This document shows positions 1-9,223 of a stretch of DNA of 64,000 bases, piece after piece. Under the pieces are notes generated by a model. That model worked only from the letters and a program-made list of their open reading frames with translations, had not been told where the DNA came from and made no database searches. The position numbers and the translations under genes were made by a program. This DNA is from Pseudonocardia parietis (GTDB lineage: Bacteria; Actinomycetota; Actinomycetes; Mycobacteriales; Pseudonocardiaceae): NCBI RefSeq assembly GCF_017876315.1, contig NZ_JAGINU010000001.1:4464001-4528000 (forward strand), in the 5' to 3' direction. The stretch's first letter is position 1. Each line of letters begins with the position of its first letter.

Positions 1-1
1 C

Positions 2-58
2 CCGGTCGCCCTGCCCGACGCCTCCGGGGAACCGCCCAGGACCGCGCCGCTCGGGTGA
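2..58 (+). CDS. Possible C-terminal tail of an upstream gene (truncated by window edge)
   Basis: Eighteen codons are open from the window edge to a TGA at 56-58. The peptide is Pro/Ala-rich and has no recognisable motif. It could be the end of a plus-strand gene lying upstream, but a piece this short could be open by chance. The following stretch to about 305 shows no gene I can support. Confidence 0.3.
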   Translation, partial: PVALPDASGEPPRTAPLG

Positions 59-305
59 GTGCCCGCCTCTCCCCTGCTCCCGGCGCGAGGCGCGGTCACC
101 GCCGCTCGGCGTAGCGCTGCCGCGCGCCCGGGCGACCGTGACCGTGTCCGTCGTCAAGCCTGACGATGTGATCTTGTCGCGCGAGGCGCATTCTGCGATG
201 CGCACCGTCCGTGACCGCCCGTGGTGAACGAGACCTGCACGGGTCCGGGCCGGTGCGGGTCGCACGCCGTGCGGCCACCGGTGACAGCAGGACAGAGGGC
301 GCCAG

Positions 306-3032
306 ATGAAGCTCAGAACCCTGCACGAGGTACCGCTCGACGGAGTCGACGTTCCGTCCCCGGCCAGGTATCCGTGGAGCCACGACGGCTGCCCCAGGCC
401 GCCCACGATCCCGCGCATCCCGCGCGTCAAGATCACTGTCCCGCCGCTCCCGTCCCGGTTCCTGAGGCGTGCCGGGTTGAACGACGCCCTCGACGCGGGA
501 GCGTCGGCGGACTTCTCGCTCGTCTCCGCGCCCGCCGGGTACGGCAAGACGACGCTGCTCGCCGACTGGTCACGGAGCACGGGTCTCACCGACACCGCCT
601 GGATCGCCGTCGACGGTGACGACAACGAACCCGGCAGGCTCTGGGCGTCGATCGTGGCATCACTCGCCCGCTGTGCCGCGGTCCCTCCCGGCAACCGGGT
701 CCGTTCCGGGCCGGTGTGGCGGCCGGGCGCCGTTCCCGAGCTCGTCGCCGAGCTCGCCGACGCGTTGACGACGCTGCCGCAGCCCGTCCGACTGGTCCTC
801 GACGACGTGCACGAGCTCGTCGACCCGGTGGCTGTGCACATCGTCCGGAGCCTGGTCCGGAGCATGCCGGCGACCGTCCGCATCGTTCTGGCCGCCCGGC
901 TGGACCCTCCGCTGTCGCTGCCCCGCCTGCGCCTCGGCGGCCGGTTGCAGGAACTCCGCATGGAGCACCTCGCCTTCTCGAGTCAGGAGGTGGCGGCCCT
1001 GCTGGAAGCCTCGGGACTGCACCTGGCACCGGCGCAGGTCGATCTCCTGCACCGCCGCACGGACGGTTGGGCCGCCGGGCTGCAGCTCGCCGTGCGCGGT
1101 CTCGAGCAGGCCGCCGACCGCGACACCTACCTGGCGCAGTTCTCGGGCGCCGAACGTTCGGTGTCCGACTACCTCGCCGACGAGATCGTGGCCGGCCTGC
1201 CGGACGACGTTCACGACTTCCTGCGCCTGGTCAGCGTCAGCGACCCGGTGCCCACCGGGCTCGCCGCCGAGCTCACCGGGCGGGACGACGCCGGCAGCAT
1301 GCTCGACCGGATCGCGCACCGGACGGCGCTGGTCACCACCACCGGGCAGGAGCCCGGCACGTACGGCGTCCACGAGCTCCTGCGCACCCACCTGCTCGCC
1401 GACCTCGAGCGCCGGGGCGGCCACCGGGCGACGCAGCTGCACGCGGTGGCCGCTCGATGGTGGGCGGAGCGCGACGAGTCCCGCCCTGCCCTCGACCATG
1501 CCGCACGCAGCGCCGACCCGGCCCTGCTCGGCGAGATGCTCCGTCGCTTCGCCGTGCCGCTGCTGCTGCGCGGAGACCGCCGACAGCTACGACACGCGTT
1601 GACGCGGGCCGGCTCCGACGCCGTCGCGGCGGACCCCTGGTTGTCCCTCGCCTCCTCGCTCGGCCACCTCGGGACCGGCGAGACGGCGGCCGCGCAGGCG
1701 GATCTCGCCTCGGCGCGTCGTTGCCTGCCGGACCGGGCCCCCACCGAGCTCGTCGTGCTCCGGACCGTGGCCGAGCAGTTCTGCGGCGGGGCGGCCGGCG
1801 CCGCCGCGGCCGCACTCCCGGACGCCGACCGGCCGTTGCCCGGGCCACAGACCGGGCCGCAGACCGAGGCGCTCGTGCGTCTCGCCCGGGGAAACGAACG
1901 CCTCGCGCACCGCGACCGGGCGGGCGCGCGGGCCGAGTTCACCGCCACACTGGAGCTGAGCCGCCGCCACGATCTCGGCTTCCTGCAGGAGCTTTCCCTC
2001 GTCCTGCTGGGGGTCGTTGCCGTCTCCTCCGGCGACCTGCGCACCACCCGGACGGTGTGCAGAGAGGTACTCGGCGCCGCGGGCGGCCACGACGACACGC
2101 CCGTGCCGGTCGCGGCCGCCGCCATGCTCGCGTACGCCGAGCTCGTGAGCGGCGAGACCGTCGGCGCCGAACGGGTGGCCGCCGACGGCCTCGACGCGGG
2201 TACCGGCGTGGCGTCACCGCCGCTGCGGTTCGCCCTGCGGGCCGTCCACGGTGCGGCGGGCTTCGACCTGGGAGACCGGGCGGGCGGGCTGGTCGAGCTC
2301 CAGCGGGCACGCTCGGACTTCGGCACCGAGGAGGCGAGCCCCGAGCAGTGCGCCGCGATGGCGATGCTCGAGTTCCGGGCCGCCCTGCTGCTCGGGCACC
2401 AGGCCGCCGCGCAGAGCGCACTCGCGTGGTTCGCGCAGCGGACCGGGGAGTCGGGCGAGCTGCTGATGATGCGTGCGTGGTCCGAAGCAGCGGGTTGCCA
2501 CCGCGACCGCGCACGCAGCCTGGTCCGTCCGGTCCTGGAGGGCTCGGTCCCGGTGCTGCTCCCCGCCACGGTGGTCGACGCCTGGCTGCTGGAGACGGCC
2601 GTCGCCCTGTGGTCGAGCGAGCGGGTCGCGGCACGCCACGGGCTGGCGGCTGCCCTGGCCGCGGCGGAACCGCTCGACGCGCTGCGGCCGTTCACCCTGG
2701 CCGAGCCGGACGTCCGCACGCTGCTCATCCGCCATCACGGCAGCTTCGGGCCGTGGGACGACATCGCGAGCCGCGCGCTCGACGCCGGTCCCGGGGCGCC
2801 CCAGCAGGAGCTGCTGAGCGATCGGGAGCTCACGGTGCTCGGACTGCTCCCGTCCCTGCTGTCGCTCGAGGAGGTCGCCGCCGACCTCACCGTCTCGGTG
2901 AACACGGTCAAGAGCCACGTCCGGTCGATCTACGGCAAGCTCGGGGTGAGCAGCCGCCGCCAGGCCGTGGCCGTGGCCCGCCAGCGTGGCCTGCTCGGCG
3001 GCGCGGTCTGCGTGGCGGCCGGACCGCGCTGA
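306..3032 (+). CDS. Large ATP-binding LuxR family regulator (MalT/LAL-like)
   Basis: Predicted 908-residue STAND-type transcriptional activator. A P-loop (APAGYGKTT) lies at about residues 74-82 and a Walker B-like segment (LVLDDVHEL) at about 161-169. The long Ala/Leu/Arg-rich middle resembles the helical TPR-like repeats of MalT and LAL regulators. A LuxR-type helix-turn-helix (VNTVKSHVRSIYGKLGV) occupies about residues 837-900. Length and domain order match the family. Such proteins usually sense a small ligand and activate a nearby operon, but no obvious target gene is adjacent, so the signal is unknown. The ATG at 306 was taken as the start; it lacks a strong ribosome-binding site, so an internal start is possible. 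The neighbouring gene is convergent. Confidence 0.85.
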   Translation: MKLRTLHEVPLDGVDVPSPARYPWSHDGCPRPPTIPRIPRVKITVPPLPSRFLRRAGLNDALDAGASADFSLVSAPAGYGKTTLLADWSRSTGLTDTAWIAVDGDDNEPGRLWASIVASLARCAAVPPGNRVRSGPVWRPGAVPELVAELADALTTLPQPVRLVLDDVHELVDPVAVHIVRSLVRSMPATVRIVLAARLDPPLSLPRLRLGGRLQELRMEHLAFSSQEVAALLEASGLHLAPAQVDLLHRRTDGWAAGLQLAVRGLEQAADRDTYLAQFSGAERSVSDYLADEIVAGLPDDVHDFLRLVSVSDPVPTGLAAELTGRDDAGSMLDRIAHRTALVTTTGQEPGTYGVHELLRTHLLADLERRGGHRATQLHAVAARWWAERDESRPALDHAARSADPALLGEMLRRFAVPLLLRGDRRQLRHALTRAGSDAVAADPWLSLASSLGHLGTGETAAAQADLASARRCLPDRAPTELVVLRTVAEQFCGGAAGAAAAALPDADRPLPGPQTGPQTEALVRLARGNERLAHRDRAGARAEFTATLELSRRHDLGFLQELSLVLLGVVAVSSGDLRTTRTVCREVLGAAGGHDDTPVPVAAAAMLAYAELVSGETVGAERVAADGLDAGTGVASPPLRFALRAVHGAAGFDLGDRAGGLVELQRARSDFGTEEASPEQCAAMAMLEFRAALLLGHQAAAQSALAWFAQRTGESGELLMMRAWSEAAGCHRDRARSLVRPVLEGSVPVLLPATVVDAWLLETAVALWSSERVAARHGLAAALAAAEPLDALRPFTLAEPDVRTLLIRHHGSFGPWDDIASRALDAGPGAPQQELLSDRELTVLGLLPSLLSLEEVAADLTVSVNTVKSHVRSIYGKLGVSSRRQAVAVARQRGLLGGAVCVAAGPR

Positions 3033-3058
3033 AATGACAGCGCTGAGCGGACGGCCGG

Positions 3059-3898
3059 TCAGGCGTCCGGTTCCGGGCGGTCGTCCGCCGTGCCCTCGGC
3101 GCGCGTCGCGGAGTGCGGCCGGACGAGCTCGGCACTGGCGACCGCGGACACGACCAGGAGCAGGCCCAGCACGAGCAGCCAGGACAGCAGTGCCACGGCG
3201 ACACCGGCCATCCCGTAGCGGGCGGCCTCCCGGTTCACCGCCCCGGGGAGGTAGTACCCGGACACGAGGATCACCGCGACCTGCCCGCCACCGGTGAGGG
3301 CGGCGCCCGGCAGCAGCGTTCGCCAGCCGACGGTGCCGCCGAGCAGCAGGTACAGGATCGGCCACCACAGCAGGACCGCCGCCACCGCCCGTACGACGAT
3401 CCCGGTCACCGTGCCGTCCAGGACGCCGGCGAAGACCGGGCCGAGCAGCGCGAGCAGGGCGAACTCGCCGACCAGGGCGACCGCGGCGAGCAACCCGTGC
3501 AGGAGACCCCGGGCCCCGTGCGGCGGCACCTCCCAGCCGGCCAGGTAGGCGCGCTGCAGGGTCCGGGTGAAGCCGAGCACCGCCAGCACGAGCAGGATCG
3601 AGCTGAGCACGGTCAGCGGCTCGACCCCCGGCGGCTCCTCGAACAACCCGGCCAGCGCCGACTCCGCCTGTCCGGACGGGTCCAGGCCGGACACGAGCTC
3701 CCGGCCGGCGGCGCTGTGCTCCGGGACGAGGGCGGCGACCATCACGACGACCGGGACGAGTGCGACGAACGCCTGCGCGGACAGGGCGAGTGCGCGGTCG
3801 TACCCACCGATCGCGACCATCCGCCGGGGCACCCGCAGCACGAGCGAGTCCCCGTAGCGCAGCACGGCCCGGTCACGAAGTTCGAGCAGGTTCGCCAT
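3059..3898 (-). CDS. YihY/virulence factor BrkB family membrane protein
   Basis: Integral membrane protein of about 279 residues with some six hydrophobic segments, after a short N-terminal region reading LRVPRRM and ALSAQAFVALVP, typical of the YihY/BrkB family. The C-terminus is a charged, probably cytoplasmic tail. Function is poorly established; members were once misnamed ribonuclease BN. The ATG at 3898 is preferred over the in-frame GTG at 3904 two codons earlier. It converges on the LuxR gene and is divergent from the DUF7144 gene, so 3899-4033 probably carries two promoters. Confidence 0.82.
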   Translation of the reverse strand: MANLLELRDRAVLRYGDSLVLRVPRRMVAIGGYDRALALSAQAFVALVPVVVMVAALVPEHSAAGRELVSGLDPSGQAESALAGLFEEPPGVEPLTVLSSILLVLAVLGFTRTLQRAYLAGWEVPPHGARGLLHGLLAAVALVGEFALLALLGPVFAGVLDGTVTGIVVRAVAAVLLWWPILYLLLGGTVGWRTLLPGAALTGGGQVAVILVSGYYLPGAVNREAARYGMAGVAVALLSWLLVLGLLLVVSAVASAELVRPHSATRAEGTADDRPEPDA

Positions 3899-4033
3899 GA
3901 TCACGCGGCACCCATCCGCACACCATGACGCGGCTCCGTCGCCGGCAGCTCACCCTCCGCGGGTGAGGAGGATCCACTCCCGGGGCACGACGCTGACCAC
4001 ACCTTTCTCGTCCCCTGCCCCGGGAGGTCCCGG

Positions 4034-4498
4034 ATGTCTCTGTCCCAGAAACCAACGTCCCCCGAGTTCAAGGAGGTCCATCCGAACTCCGATGCGGGCC
4101 CGCTCGGCCTGCGCCGGTCGGCCTGGACGACCGGCCTGGCGTTCTTCGCCGGAATCCTCATGATCACCGCAGGCGTCTTCGGGGCGCTGCAGGGCATCGT
4201 GGCGCTGTTCCGCAACGAGGTCTACGTCGTCGGGCCGGAGTACGTCTTCGCCTTCGACCTCACGACGTGGGGCTGGGCGCACCTCGTCGTCGGCATCCTG
4301 CTCGCCGCCGCCGGCGCCGCTCTGCTCACCGGCCGGACCTGGGGCCGGGCGGTCGGGATCGGGATCGCGGTGCTGAGCATGCTCGCGAACTTCCTGTTCA
4401 TCCCCTACTACCCCGTGTGGTCGATCGTGATCATCATCCTGAACGTCTTCGTGATCATGGCGCTGTGCGCCTACAACCGGGATCTCGCCAGGACCTGA
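4034..4498 (+). CDS. DUF7144-type four-TM membrane protein
   Basis: Small membrane protein of 154 residues. A hydrophilic N-terminus of about 30 residues is followed by four transmembrane segments, with aromatic-rich junctions such as NFLFIPYYPVWSIVIIIL. This layout is common in actinobacterial stress or membrane accessory proteins annotated as DUF7144. The biochemical role is unknown. The ATG at 4034 follows a Gly/Pro-coding stretch with only a moderate GGAGG-like signal. It converges with the DUF2252 gene, and a strong hairpin separates the two. Confidence 0.75.
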   Translation: MSLSQKPTSPEFKEVHPNSDAGPLGLRRSAWTTGLAFFAGILMITAGVFGALQGIVALFRNEVYVVGPEYVFAFDLTTWGWAHLVVGILLAAAGAALLTGRTWGRAVGIGIAVLSMLANFLFIPYYPVWSIVIIILNVFVIMALCAYNRDLART

Positions 4499-4536
4499 TC
4501 CCAGACCTGATCCCACTGCCACGACGCCGGGGGCAC

Positions 4537-4587
4537 GCCTGCGGCGGCGCGGCGGGGTCCGCTCGACCCCACCGCGCCGTCGCAGGC
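4537..4587. terminator. Strong bidirectional hairpin terminator
   Basis: Between two convergent genes. The arms pair over about 21 positions: GCCTGCG with CGCAGGC, then one wobble, CGGCGCGG with CCGCGCCG, one mismatch, GGGGT with ACCCC, and a 7-nt loop. There is no U-tract, as is common for actinobacterial terminators. Confidence 0.7.
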
Positions 4588-4597
4588 CCGTCCCAGC

Positions 4598-6019
4598 TCA
4601 GACACCCGCAGGCAGGCCACCGGTCTCGGTGACCCGGCCACCGGCCCCGGCGGCGATCCGGCCGTCACCGATCGCGTCCACCAGCGCCCGATGGTCACGC
4701 TCGTTCTGATCGGCGTAGGCACGGGCGAACTCCCCGACGGCCCGGTCGAAGGAGGGCCCGGAACCGAGGTAGGCGGCGATGGCGATGCGGTCGCCGGAGC
4801 GGGCGTGCGCCTTGGCCAGGGTCCAGCCACACACCTCGCCGTAGATCCGCATCGCCTTCGGGCCCAGCGTCTCGATCTCCGCGGATCCCTTCCAGTCCCG
4901 CAGCTGGCGCAGGTAGAAGTCCCGGCGGTGCCCGTCGAAGCCCTGCACCCGCACCCAGCCGAGGAAGATGTCGCTGACGGTCTGCATGAGCCGCTGCCCG
5001 ACCACGATCCGTCGGCCCTCGTTGCCGAACCCGCTCGGCCCGAGGAACGGCTCCAGCACGGACGGCGCCGCCTCCTTCGCCTGCAGGAAGAGCGGGTCCC
5101 GCCCGCCGTCACCGAGCAGCAGCGCCATGTACGTGCGGGCACCCACGCTGCCGACGCCGACGACCTTGCGGGCGACGTCCGCGAGCTCGTAGCGGTCGAA
5201 CAGAACCCTGCGTTCCGGCTCGAGGTTCGCCCGATAGGCGCCCAGGACGTCCCGCAGGTCCGCGAGCACGTCGGTGCCCCGGTAGCCGTCACCGACGAGA
5301 TCACGGGCGGGCGTGACCAGTGGCGGATCCGCGACGATGTAGGAGCGGCCCCCGTCGGAGCCGGCGAACCGTTCGAGCGCCCCGAGGTTGTCCTTGGTGT
5401 AGGCCTTGGCGATGGTGCGGGCGACCCGCTTGCGCCGATCGCCGCCGAGCCGCGGTGCCAGCTTCGCCTGCAGTGCGGCGACGTCGGCCACGGCGTACCA
5501 GACGTCGAGCACGGGCCGCTCGGCGAAGTCGCGCATCGCGCGCCGGTACGCGGCGACCGCCGCGACAACGCTCTCCCGACGCCGGGCCGCCCGGTGGCCG
5601 TTCTCCCGCCCGGCGATCTCCAGGCTGGTCGCCAGCCGCTTGACGTCCCACTCCCACGGCCCGGACATGGTCTCGTCGAAGTCGTTGATGTCGAAGACCA
5701 GGCGCCGCTCCGGAGAGCCGAAGACGCCGAAGTTGCCCAGGTGGGCGTCGCCGCACACCTGCACGTCCAGTCCGCTGCGGGGGGTGTCGGCGAGATCGCT
5801 CGCCATCGGCAGCGCCGCACCCCGGAAGTAACTGAACGGCGAGACGGCCATCCGGCTGTAGCGGATCGGGACCAGCTCGGGCACCCGCGTCGTGGCCTGC
5901 TGTTGCAGCAGGGTGAGCGGCTCGGGCCGGGTCGGGTTTCGGGTGAACTCCGCGTGGCCGGCGCGGGGAGCCTCGCCACGAGCGGACCTCCCGCGCGCCA
6001 CGCTCTGCTGACGGGTCAT
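4598..6019 (-). CDS. DUF2252 family protein
   Basis: About 473 residues, with strong DUF2252 hallmarks: CGDAHLGNFGVF (about 85-100) and FDINDFDET shortly after, resembling the catalytic loop and DFG-like regions of aminoglycoside-phosphotransferase-like folds. A later segment reads LGPKAMRIYGEVCGWTLAKAHARSGD. The family is uncharacterised; the kinase-like fold is an inference. The ATG at 6019 is preferred because GGAGG lies 8 nt upstream; an in-frame ATG at 6034 is an alternative. It lies 30 nt downstream of the NUDIX gene in the same direction, probably as an operon. Confidence 0.85.
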   Translation of the reverse strand: MTRQQSVARGRSARGEAPRAGHAEFTRNPTRPEPLTLLQQQATTRVPELVPIRYSRMAVSPFSYFRGAALPMASDLADTPRSGLDVQVCGDAHLGNFGVFGSPERRLVFDINDFDETMSGPWEWDVKRLATSLEIAGRENGHRAARRRESVVAAVAAYRRAMRDFAERPVLDVWYAVADVAALQAKLAPRLGGDRRKRVARTIAKAYTKDNLGALERFAGSDGGRSYIVADPPLVTPARDLVGDGYRGTDVLADLRDVLGAYRANLEPERRVLFDRYELADVARKVVGVGSVGARTYMALLLGDGGRDPLFLQAKEAAPSVLEPFLGPSGFGNEGRRIVVGQRLMQTVSDIFLGWVRVQGFDGHRRDFYLRQLRDWKGSAEIETLGPKAMRIYGEVCGWTLAKAHARSGDRIAIAAYLGSGPSFDRAVGEFARAYADQNERDHRALVDAIGDGRIAAGAGGRVTETGGLPAGV

Positions 6020-6049
6020 CGCCTCCACCTCCATGGTGCGGGCCGCGGC

Positions 6050-6571
6050 TCAGTCGAGATGGGGCTCGGGCGCCCCGGACAGCGCCGCCCTGATCCACCG
6101 GTAGGCACCGGGCTCCACCGGGAGGTCGGCGACGTCCGCCGGGTCGAACCAGGCGACCTCGATCGTCTCGTGCAGGTCCGGCGCGGGGACGCCCCGCACG
6201 GGCCAGGCGTGCACGCACACCACGAACTGCTGGCGGACCTCACCGCCCGCGCTCACGACGACGAGCGACGGATCGGTGAACAGCCCGACCATCCCGGTGA
6301 CCCGGACCAGCAGGCCGGACTCCTCCACCGTCTCGCGTACCGCCGCCTCGAGCAGGCTCTCGCCGACGTCGACACGGCCGCCCGGCAGCTCCCAGGCCCC
6401 GCTGTCCGCGCGGCGCACCAGCAACAGGCGGCTCCGGTCGTCCCGGACGGCGACGAACACCGACGGGGACACCACGGTGGCGACCGGAGCGCTCCGGTCC
6501 CGGAAGTGGACCCGGCGGACGCGGCCGACGCCGTCGGGCACGGTCCCGGGTTCGGTCGTCGTCCCGCTCAC
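6050..6571 (-). CDS. NUDIX hydrolase
   Basis: About 173 residues. The NUDIX box is complete: G-x5-E-x7-RE-x2-EE-x-G read as GRVDVGE…RETVEESGL, at about residues 69-91. The preceding WELPGG is the usual lead-in. The family hydrolyses nucleoside diphosphates linked to another moiety using Mg2+; the exact substrate cannot be told. The GTG at 6571 was chosen because GGGGGACA sits at ribosome-binding distance. It is probably co-transcribed with the DUF2252 gene downstream. Confidence 0.85.
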   Translation of the reverse strand: MSGTTTEPGTVPDGVGRVRRVHFRDRSAPVATVVSPSVFVAVRDDRSRLLLVRRADSGAWELPGGRVDVGESLLEAAVRETVEESGLLVRVTGMVGLFTDPSLVVVSAGGEVRQQFVVCVHAWPVRGVPAPDLHETIEVAWFDPADVADLPVEPGAYRWIRAALSGAPEPHLD

Positions 6572-6721
6572 CCTGTCCCCCGATCCCCCGCCGCGACTCC
6601 GGCGCCGGGAACGTGGATCGTCGCCGGACCGGTGTCGCGGGGGCATCCCCCGCGCCGGGTGAGCAGCAGTCATCCGGCCGGGGTGACGCGGTGGACGGCG
6701 GACGGCGGCCATGGTCGGCCC

Positions 6722-8119
6722 GTGACCATCCCGAGCAGTGCGGACGTCCCCGGCCCCGCGGTCCCTGCCGTGTCGATGTCGCGGCCTGCGCCGCCGTCGG
6801 TCCCCCGCCGTCTCGCCGCCGCCGGCGCGGTGCTCGCCCTGCTCGCCGCCGGCGCGCTCGCGCTCGGCGCGGCGCTGCGGGACCCGCTGCGGGCGGTGCT
6901 GCTGCCGGTGCTCGTCGTCGCCTGCGTGATGGCCGCGTGGACGGCGGTGGTCAACCAGGGCCGGCGGCGGGTGGCCGCCGCCGTGGTGGCGCTCGCGGCC
7001 CTCGCGATGCTCGTGGTGATGCTGCTGACCGGGTCGCCGGTGCGGCTCGTGGTCGTGGTCGTGCTGGTCGTGGCCGCTGCGGGGGCGGCGCGCGTGGCCG
7101 TGGCCCACGATCTCGCGCCCGCACCGGGCGTCGCCCGTGCGGTCGGGCCCGCGCGCCACGGTGTGCTGATCATGAACCCGTTGTCGGGTGCGGGGAAGGT
7201 CGTCCGGTCCGACCTGGCCGCACGGGCACGCGGCGCGGGCGTCGAGCCGGTACTGCTGGAGCGCGGGGACGACCTGCGCGCGCTGGCCGAGCGGGCGATC
7301 GCCCACGGAGCCGACGTGATCGGGATGGCGGGCGGCGACGGGTCGCAGGCCCTGGTCGCCGATGTCGCCCGGCGCCACGACGTCGCGTTCGTCTGTGTTC
7401 CCGCCGGCACCCGCAACCACTTCGCACTCGATCTCGGGCTCGACCGCGCCGACGTGGCGGCCGCGCTGGACGCCTACGGCGACGCCGTCGAACGGCGGGT
7501 CGACCTGGCGGTGATCGGCGATCGCGTCTTCGTCAACAACGCCTCGCTGGGGGTGTACGCCACGGTCGTCCGGTCCGACGCCTACCGCGACGCGAAGCTG
7601 GCGACCACCGCCCGGATGCTGCCCGAGCTGCTCGGCCCGGACGCACCGACCTTCGACCTGCGCTTCACGCTGCCCGCCGGTGGCACCGCCGCCACGACGG
7701 ACGTCCTGCTCGTCTCCAACGGCCCGTACCGCCTCGGCAGCCTCAACGGGTTCGGCACCCGTGCGCGGCTGGACACCGGGCGCCTCGGCATCGTGACGGT
7801 GACCGTGGACCGGGCGCGGGACCTGCCGGTCCTGCTGGCCGCCGAGGCGCGGGGGCGCCTCGAGAGCTTCCACGGCTACCGGGAGTGGACGACGCCGGTG
7901 TTCCGGGTCGACTCCGCGCAACCCCTGGTCGACGTCGGCGTCGACGGTGAGGCGTTGCGGCTCGTCCCGCCGCTGGAGTTCCGCTCGCTGCCGGGTGCGC
8001 TGCGGGTGCGGGTCCCGGTGCACGCGCCGGGCGCACCGCCCGCCGCCGTGGCCCCGGCCGGGCCCGGCGAGGCCGCCACCGCCCTGGTCCGGGTGCTCGC
8101 CGGGCGCCCGGCGCGCTGA
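6722..8119 (+). CDS. Diacylglycerol/lipid kinase family protein with N-terminal membrane segments
   Basis: About 465 residues. The N-terminal 130 residues hold three to four hydrophobic segments. A DAGK catalytic domain follows: MNPLSGAGK (about 152-160), the glycine-rich MAGGDGSQAL (about 202-211), PAGTRNHFALDLGL and a late VDVGVDGE. These match the diacylglycerol/sphingosine/NAD-kinase-like superfamily that phosphorylates lipids with ATP. The substrate is unknown. The GTG at 6722 was used; an ATG at 6776 would shorten it by 18 residues. It is divergent from the NUDIX gene, and its stop lies 3 nt from the convergent amphi-Trp gene. Confidence 0.8.
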   Translation: MTIPSSADVPGPAVPAVSMSRPAPPSVPRRLAAAGAVLALLAAGALALGAALRDPLRAVLLPVLVVACVMAAWTAVVNQGRRRVAAAVVALAALAMLVVMLLTGSPVRLVVVVVLVVAAAGAARVAVAHDLAPAPGVARAVGPARHGVLIMNPLSGAGKVVRSDLAARARGAGVEPVLLERGDDLRALAERAIAHGADVIGMAGGDGSQALVADVARRHDVAFVCVPAGTRNHFALDLGLDRADVAAALDAYGDAVERRVDLAVIGDRVFVNNASLGVYATVVRSDAYRDAKLATTARMLPELLGPDAPTFDLRFTLPAGGTAATTDVLLVSNGPYRLGSLNGFGTRARLDTGRLGIVTVTVDRARDLPVLLAAEARGRLESFHGYREWTTPVFRVDSAQPLVDVGVDGEALRLVPPLEFRSLPGALRVRVPVHAPGAPPAAVAPAGPGEAATALVRVLAGRPAR

Positions 8120-8122
8120 GGG

Positions 8123-8449
8123 TTACCGGGAGGCCCGGGCCCGGTGCGCCTGCTTCGACGGCGCGTGCTCCGCCGGCGCCGGGTCCGCGGCGGGAATCTC
8201 CACGGGGCTCTGGGCGGGGGCCGGCGCCGTCGACCACGTCAGCTCGATCTCCAGCTCGACCTCGTCGCCCTCCACCTCGACCTCGACCTCGCACCGCACC
8301 TGGTCGGGGACGTGCAGCACGAGCGTGCTCGCGCCCAGTGCCACCTCGGCCCGGCCGCTGTCGGCCAGGGCGGCGGCCAGGGCCGCGAGCCGGCGGGCGG
8401 CCTCCTGGCGGCTGAGGGTCTCGGTGCGGCTGACTTCGACATCCGGCAC
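8123..8449 (-). CDS. Amphi-Trp domain-containing protein
   Basis: Predicted 108-residue acidic protein. A helical segment with LSRQEAARRLAALAAAL is followed by beta-strand-like VRCEVEVEVEGDEVELEIELTW, the pattern of the small amphi-Trp domain. The C-terminal 30 residues are Pro/Ala-rich and probably disordered. Function is not established. The GTG at 8449 has GGAG 7 nt upstream, which decides the start over longer in-frame options. It sits among other small stress-type genes. Confidence 0.75.
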   Translation of the reverse strand: MPDVEVSRTETLSRQEAARRLAALAAALADSGRAEVALGASTLVLHVPDQVRCEVEVEVEGDEVELEIELTWSTAPAPAQSPVEIPAADPAPAEHAPSKQAHRARASR

Positions 8450-8733
8450 GGGAGTGCTCCGTTCACGATGAGTGGGGCGGGATCCGGACGAGCAGTCTGC
8501 GCAGCGCACCGGGCCGGCAGCGCCACCCCTTTCAGATGATCGGCCCGGGCCGGTGGCCGCGTCCCCCGCGCCGGGTGCGGCATCCGCGACCCGCCGCGAC
8601 CGCGGCGAGCTCGGGCAGCGGCCCGCGCTCGCCCGTCACGGGTGATGCCGGGCCGCCGCGACCGGACGACGGTGGTGCCGTCGGCGACCCCGCGATGCGG
8701 CGGCCCGTGCGGCACGAACGGAGGAGCGTGGCG

Positions 8734-9186
8734 ATGTCGTTCTGGGACGTGGTGCTGTCCATCTTCTGGTTCATGATCCTGTTCACCTGGATCTGGTTGC
8801 TGATCGCGATCCTCGGCGACATCTTCCGGGACCACCAGCTGTCGGGCTGGGGCAAGGCGCTCTGGACGTTGTTCCTGGTCGTCGTGCCGTGGCTCGGAGC
8901 GCTGGTCTACCTGATCGCGCGCGGCCGGTCGATGAACGAGCGCGCCGCCGCCCAGGCCCGGCAGTCCGAGGAGGCCTTCGGCCGCTACGTCCGGGATGCC
9001 GCGGCGAGCGGCGGGACGAGCACCGCCGACGAGATCGCGAAGCTCGTCGCGCTGCGGGAGCGCGGCACCCTGTCGGCCGAGGAGTTCCAGCAGGCCAAGA
9101 GCGCGGTGCTCGGCACGGGATCCGGCCCGGCGGCACCGGGACGTGCGGACGTGCACGCCATCGGGTCCGCGACACCCGTGAGCTGA
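8734..9186 (+). CDS. PLDc_N / SHOCT domain membrane protein
   Basis: Predicted 150 residues. Two transmembrane helices form a PLDc_N-type hairpin (WFMILFTWIWLLIAILGDIFRD, then LWTLFLVVVPWLGALVYLIARG). A linker leads to a C-terminal SHOCT-like helix (IAKLVALRERGTLSAEEFQQAKSAVL, read as two overlapping parts). This architecture is common in actinobacterial small membrane proteins of unknown role. The ATG at 8734 has GGAGG 9 nt upstream; a GTG at 8728 is too close to it. The K+ channel gene follows 37 nt downstream. Confidence 0.8.
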   Translation: MSFWDVVLSIFWFMILFTWIWLLIAILGDIFRDHQLSGWGKALWTLFLVVVPWLGALVYLIARGRSMNERAAAQARQSEEAFGRYVRDAAASGGTSTADEIAKLVALRERGTLSAEEFQQAKSAVLGTGSGPAAPGRADVHAIGSATPVS

Positions 9187-9223
9187 CGGCCGGGCGCACC
9201 CACGACCTCGCGCCGGAGCCGGC

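Noticed and set aside
96..383. Minus-strand frame near the left edge
   Set aside because: No recognisable domain, and it overlaps the LuxR start region.
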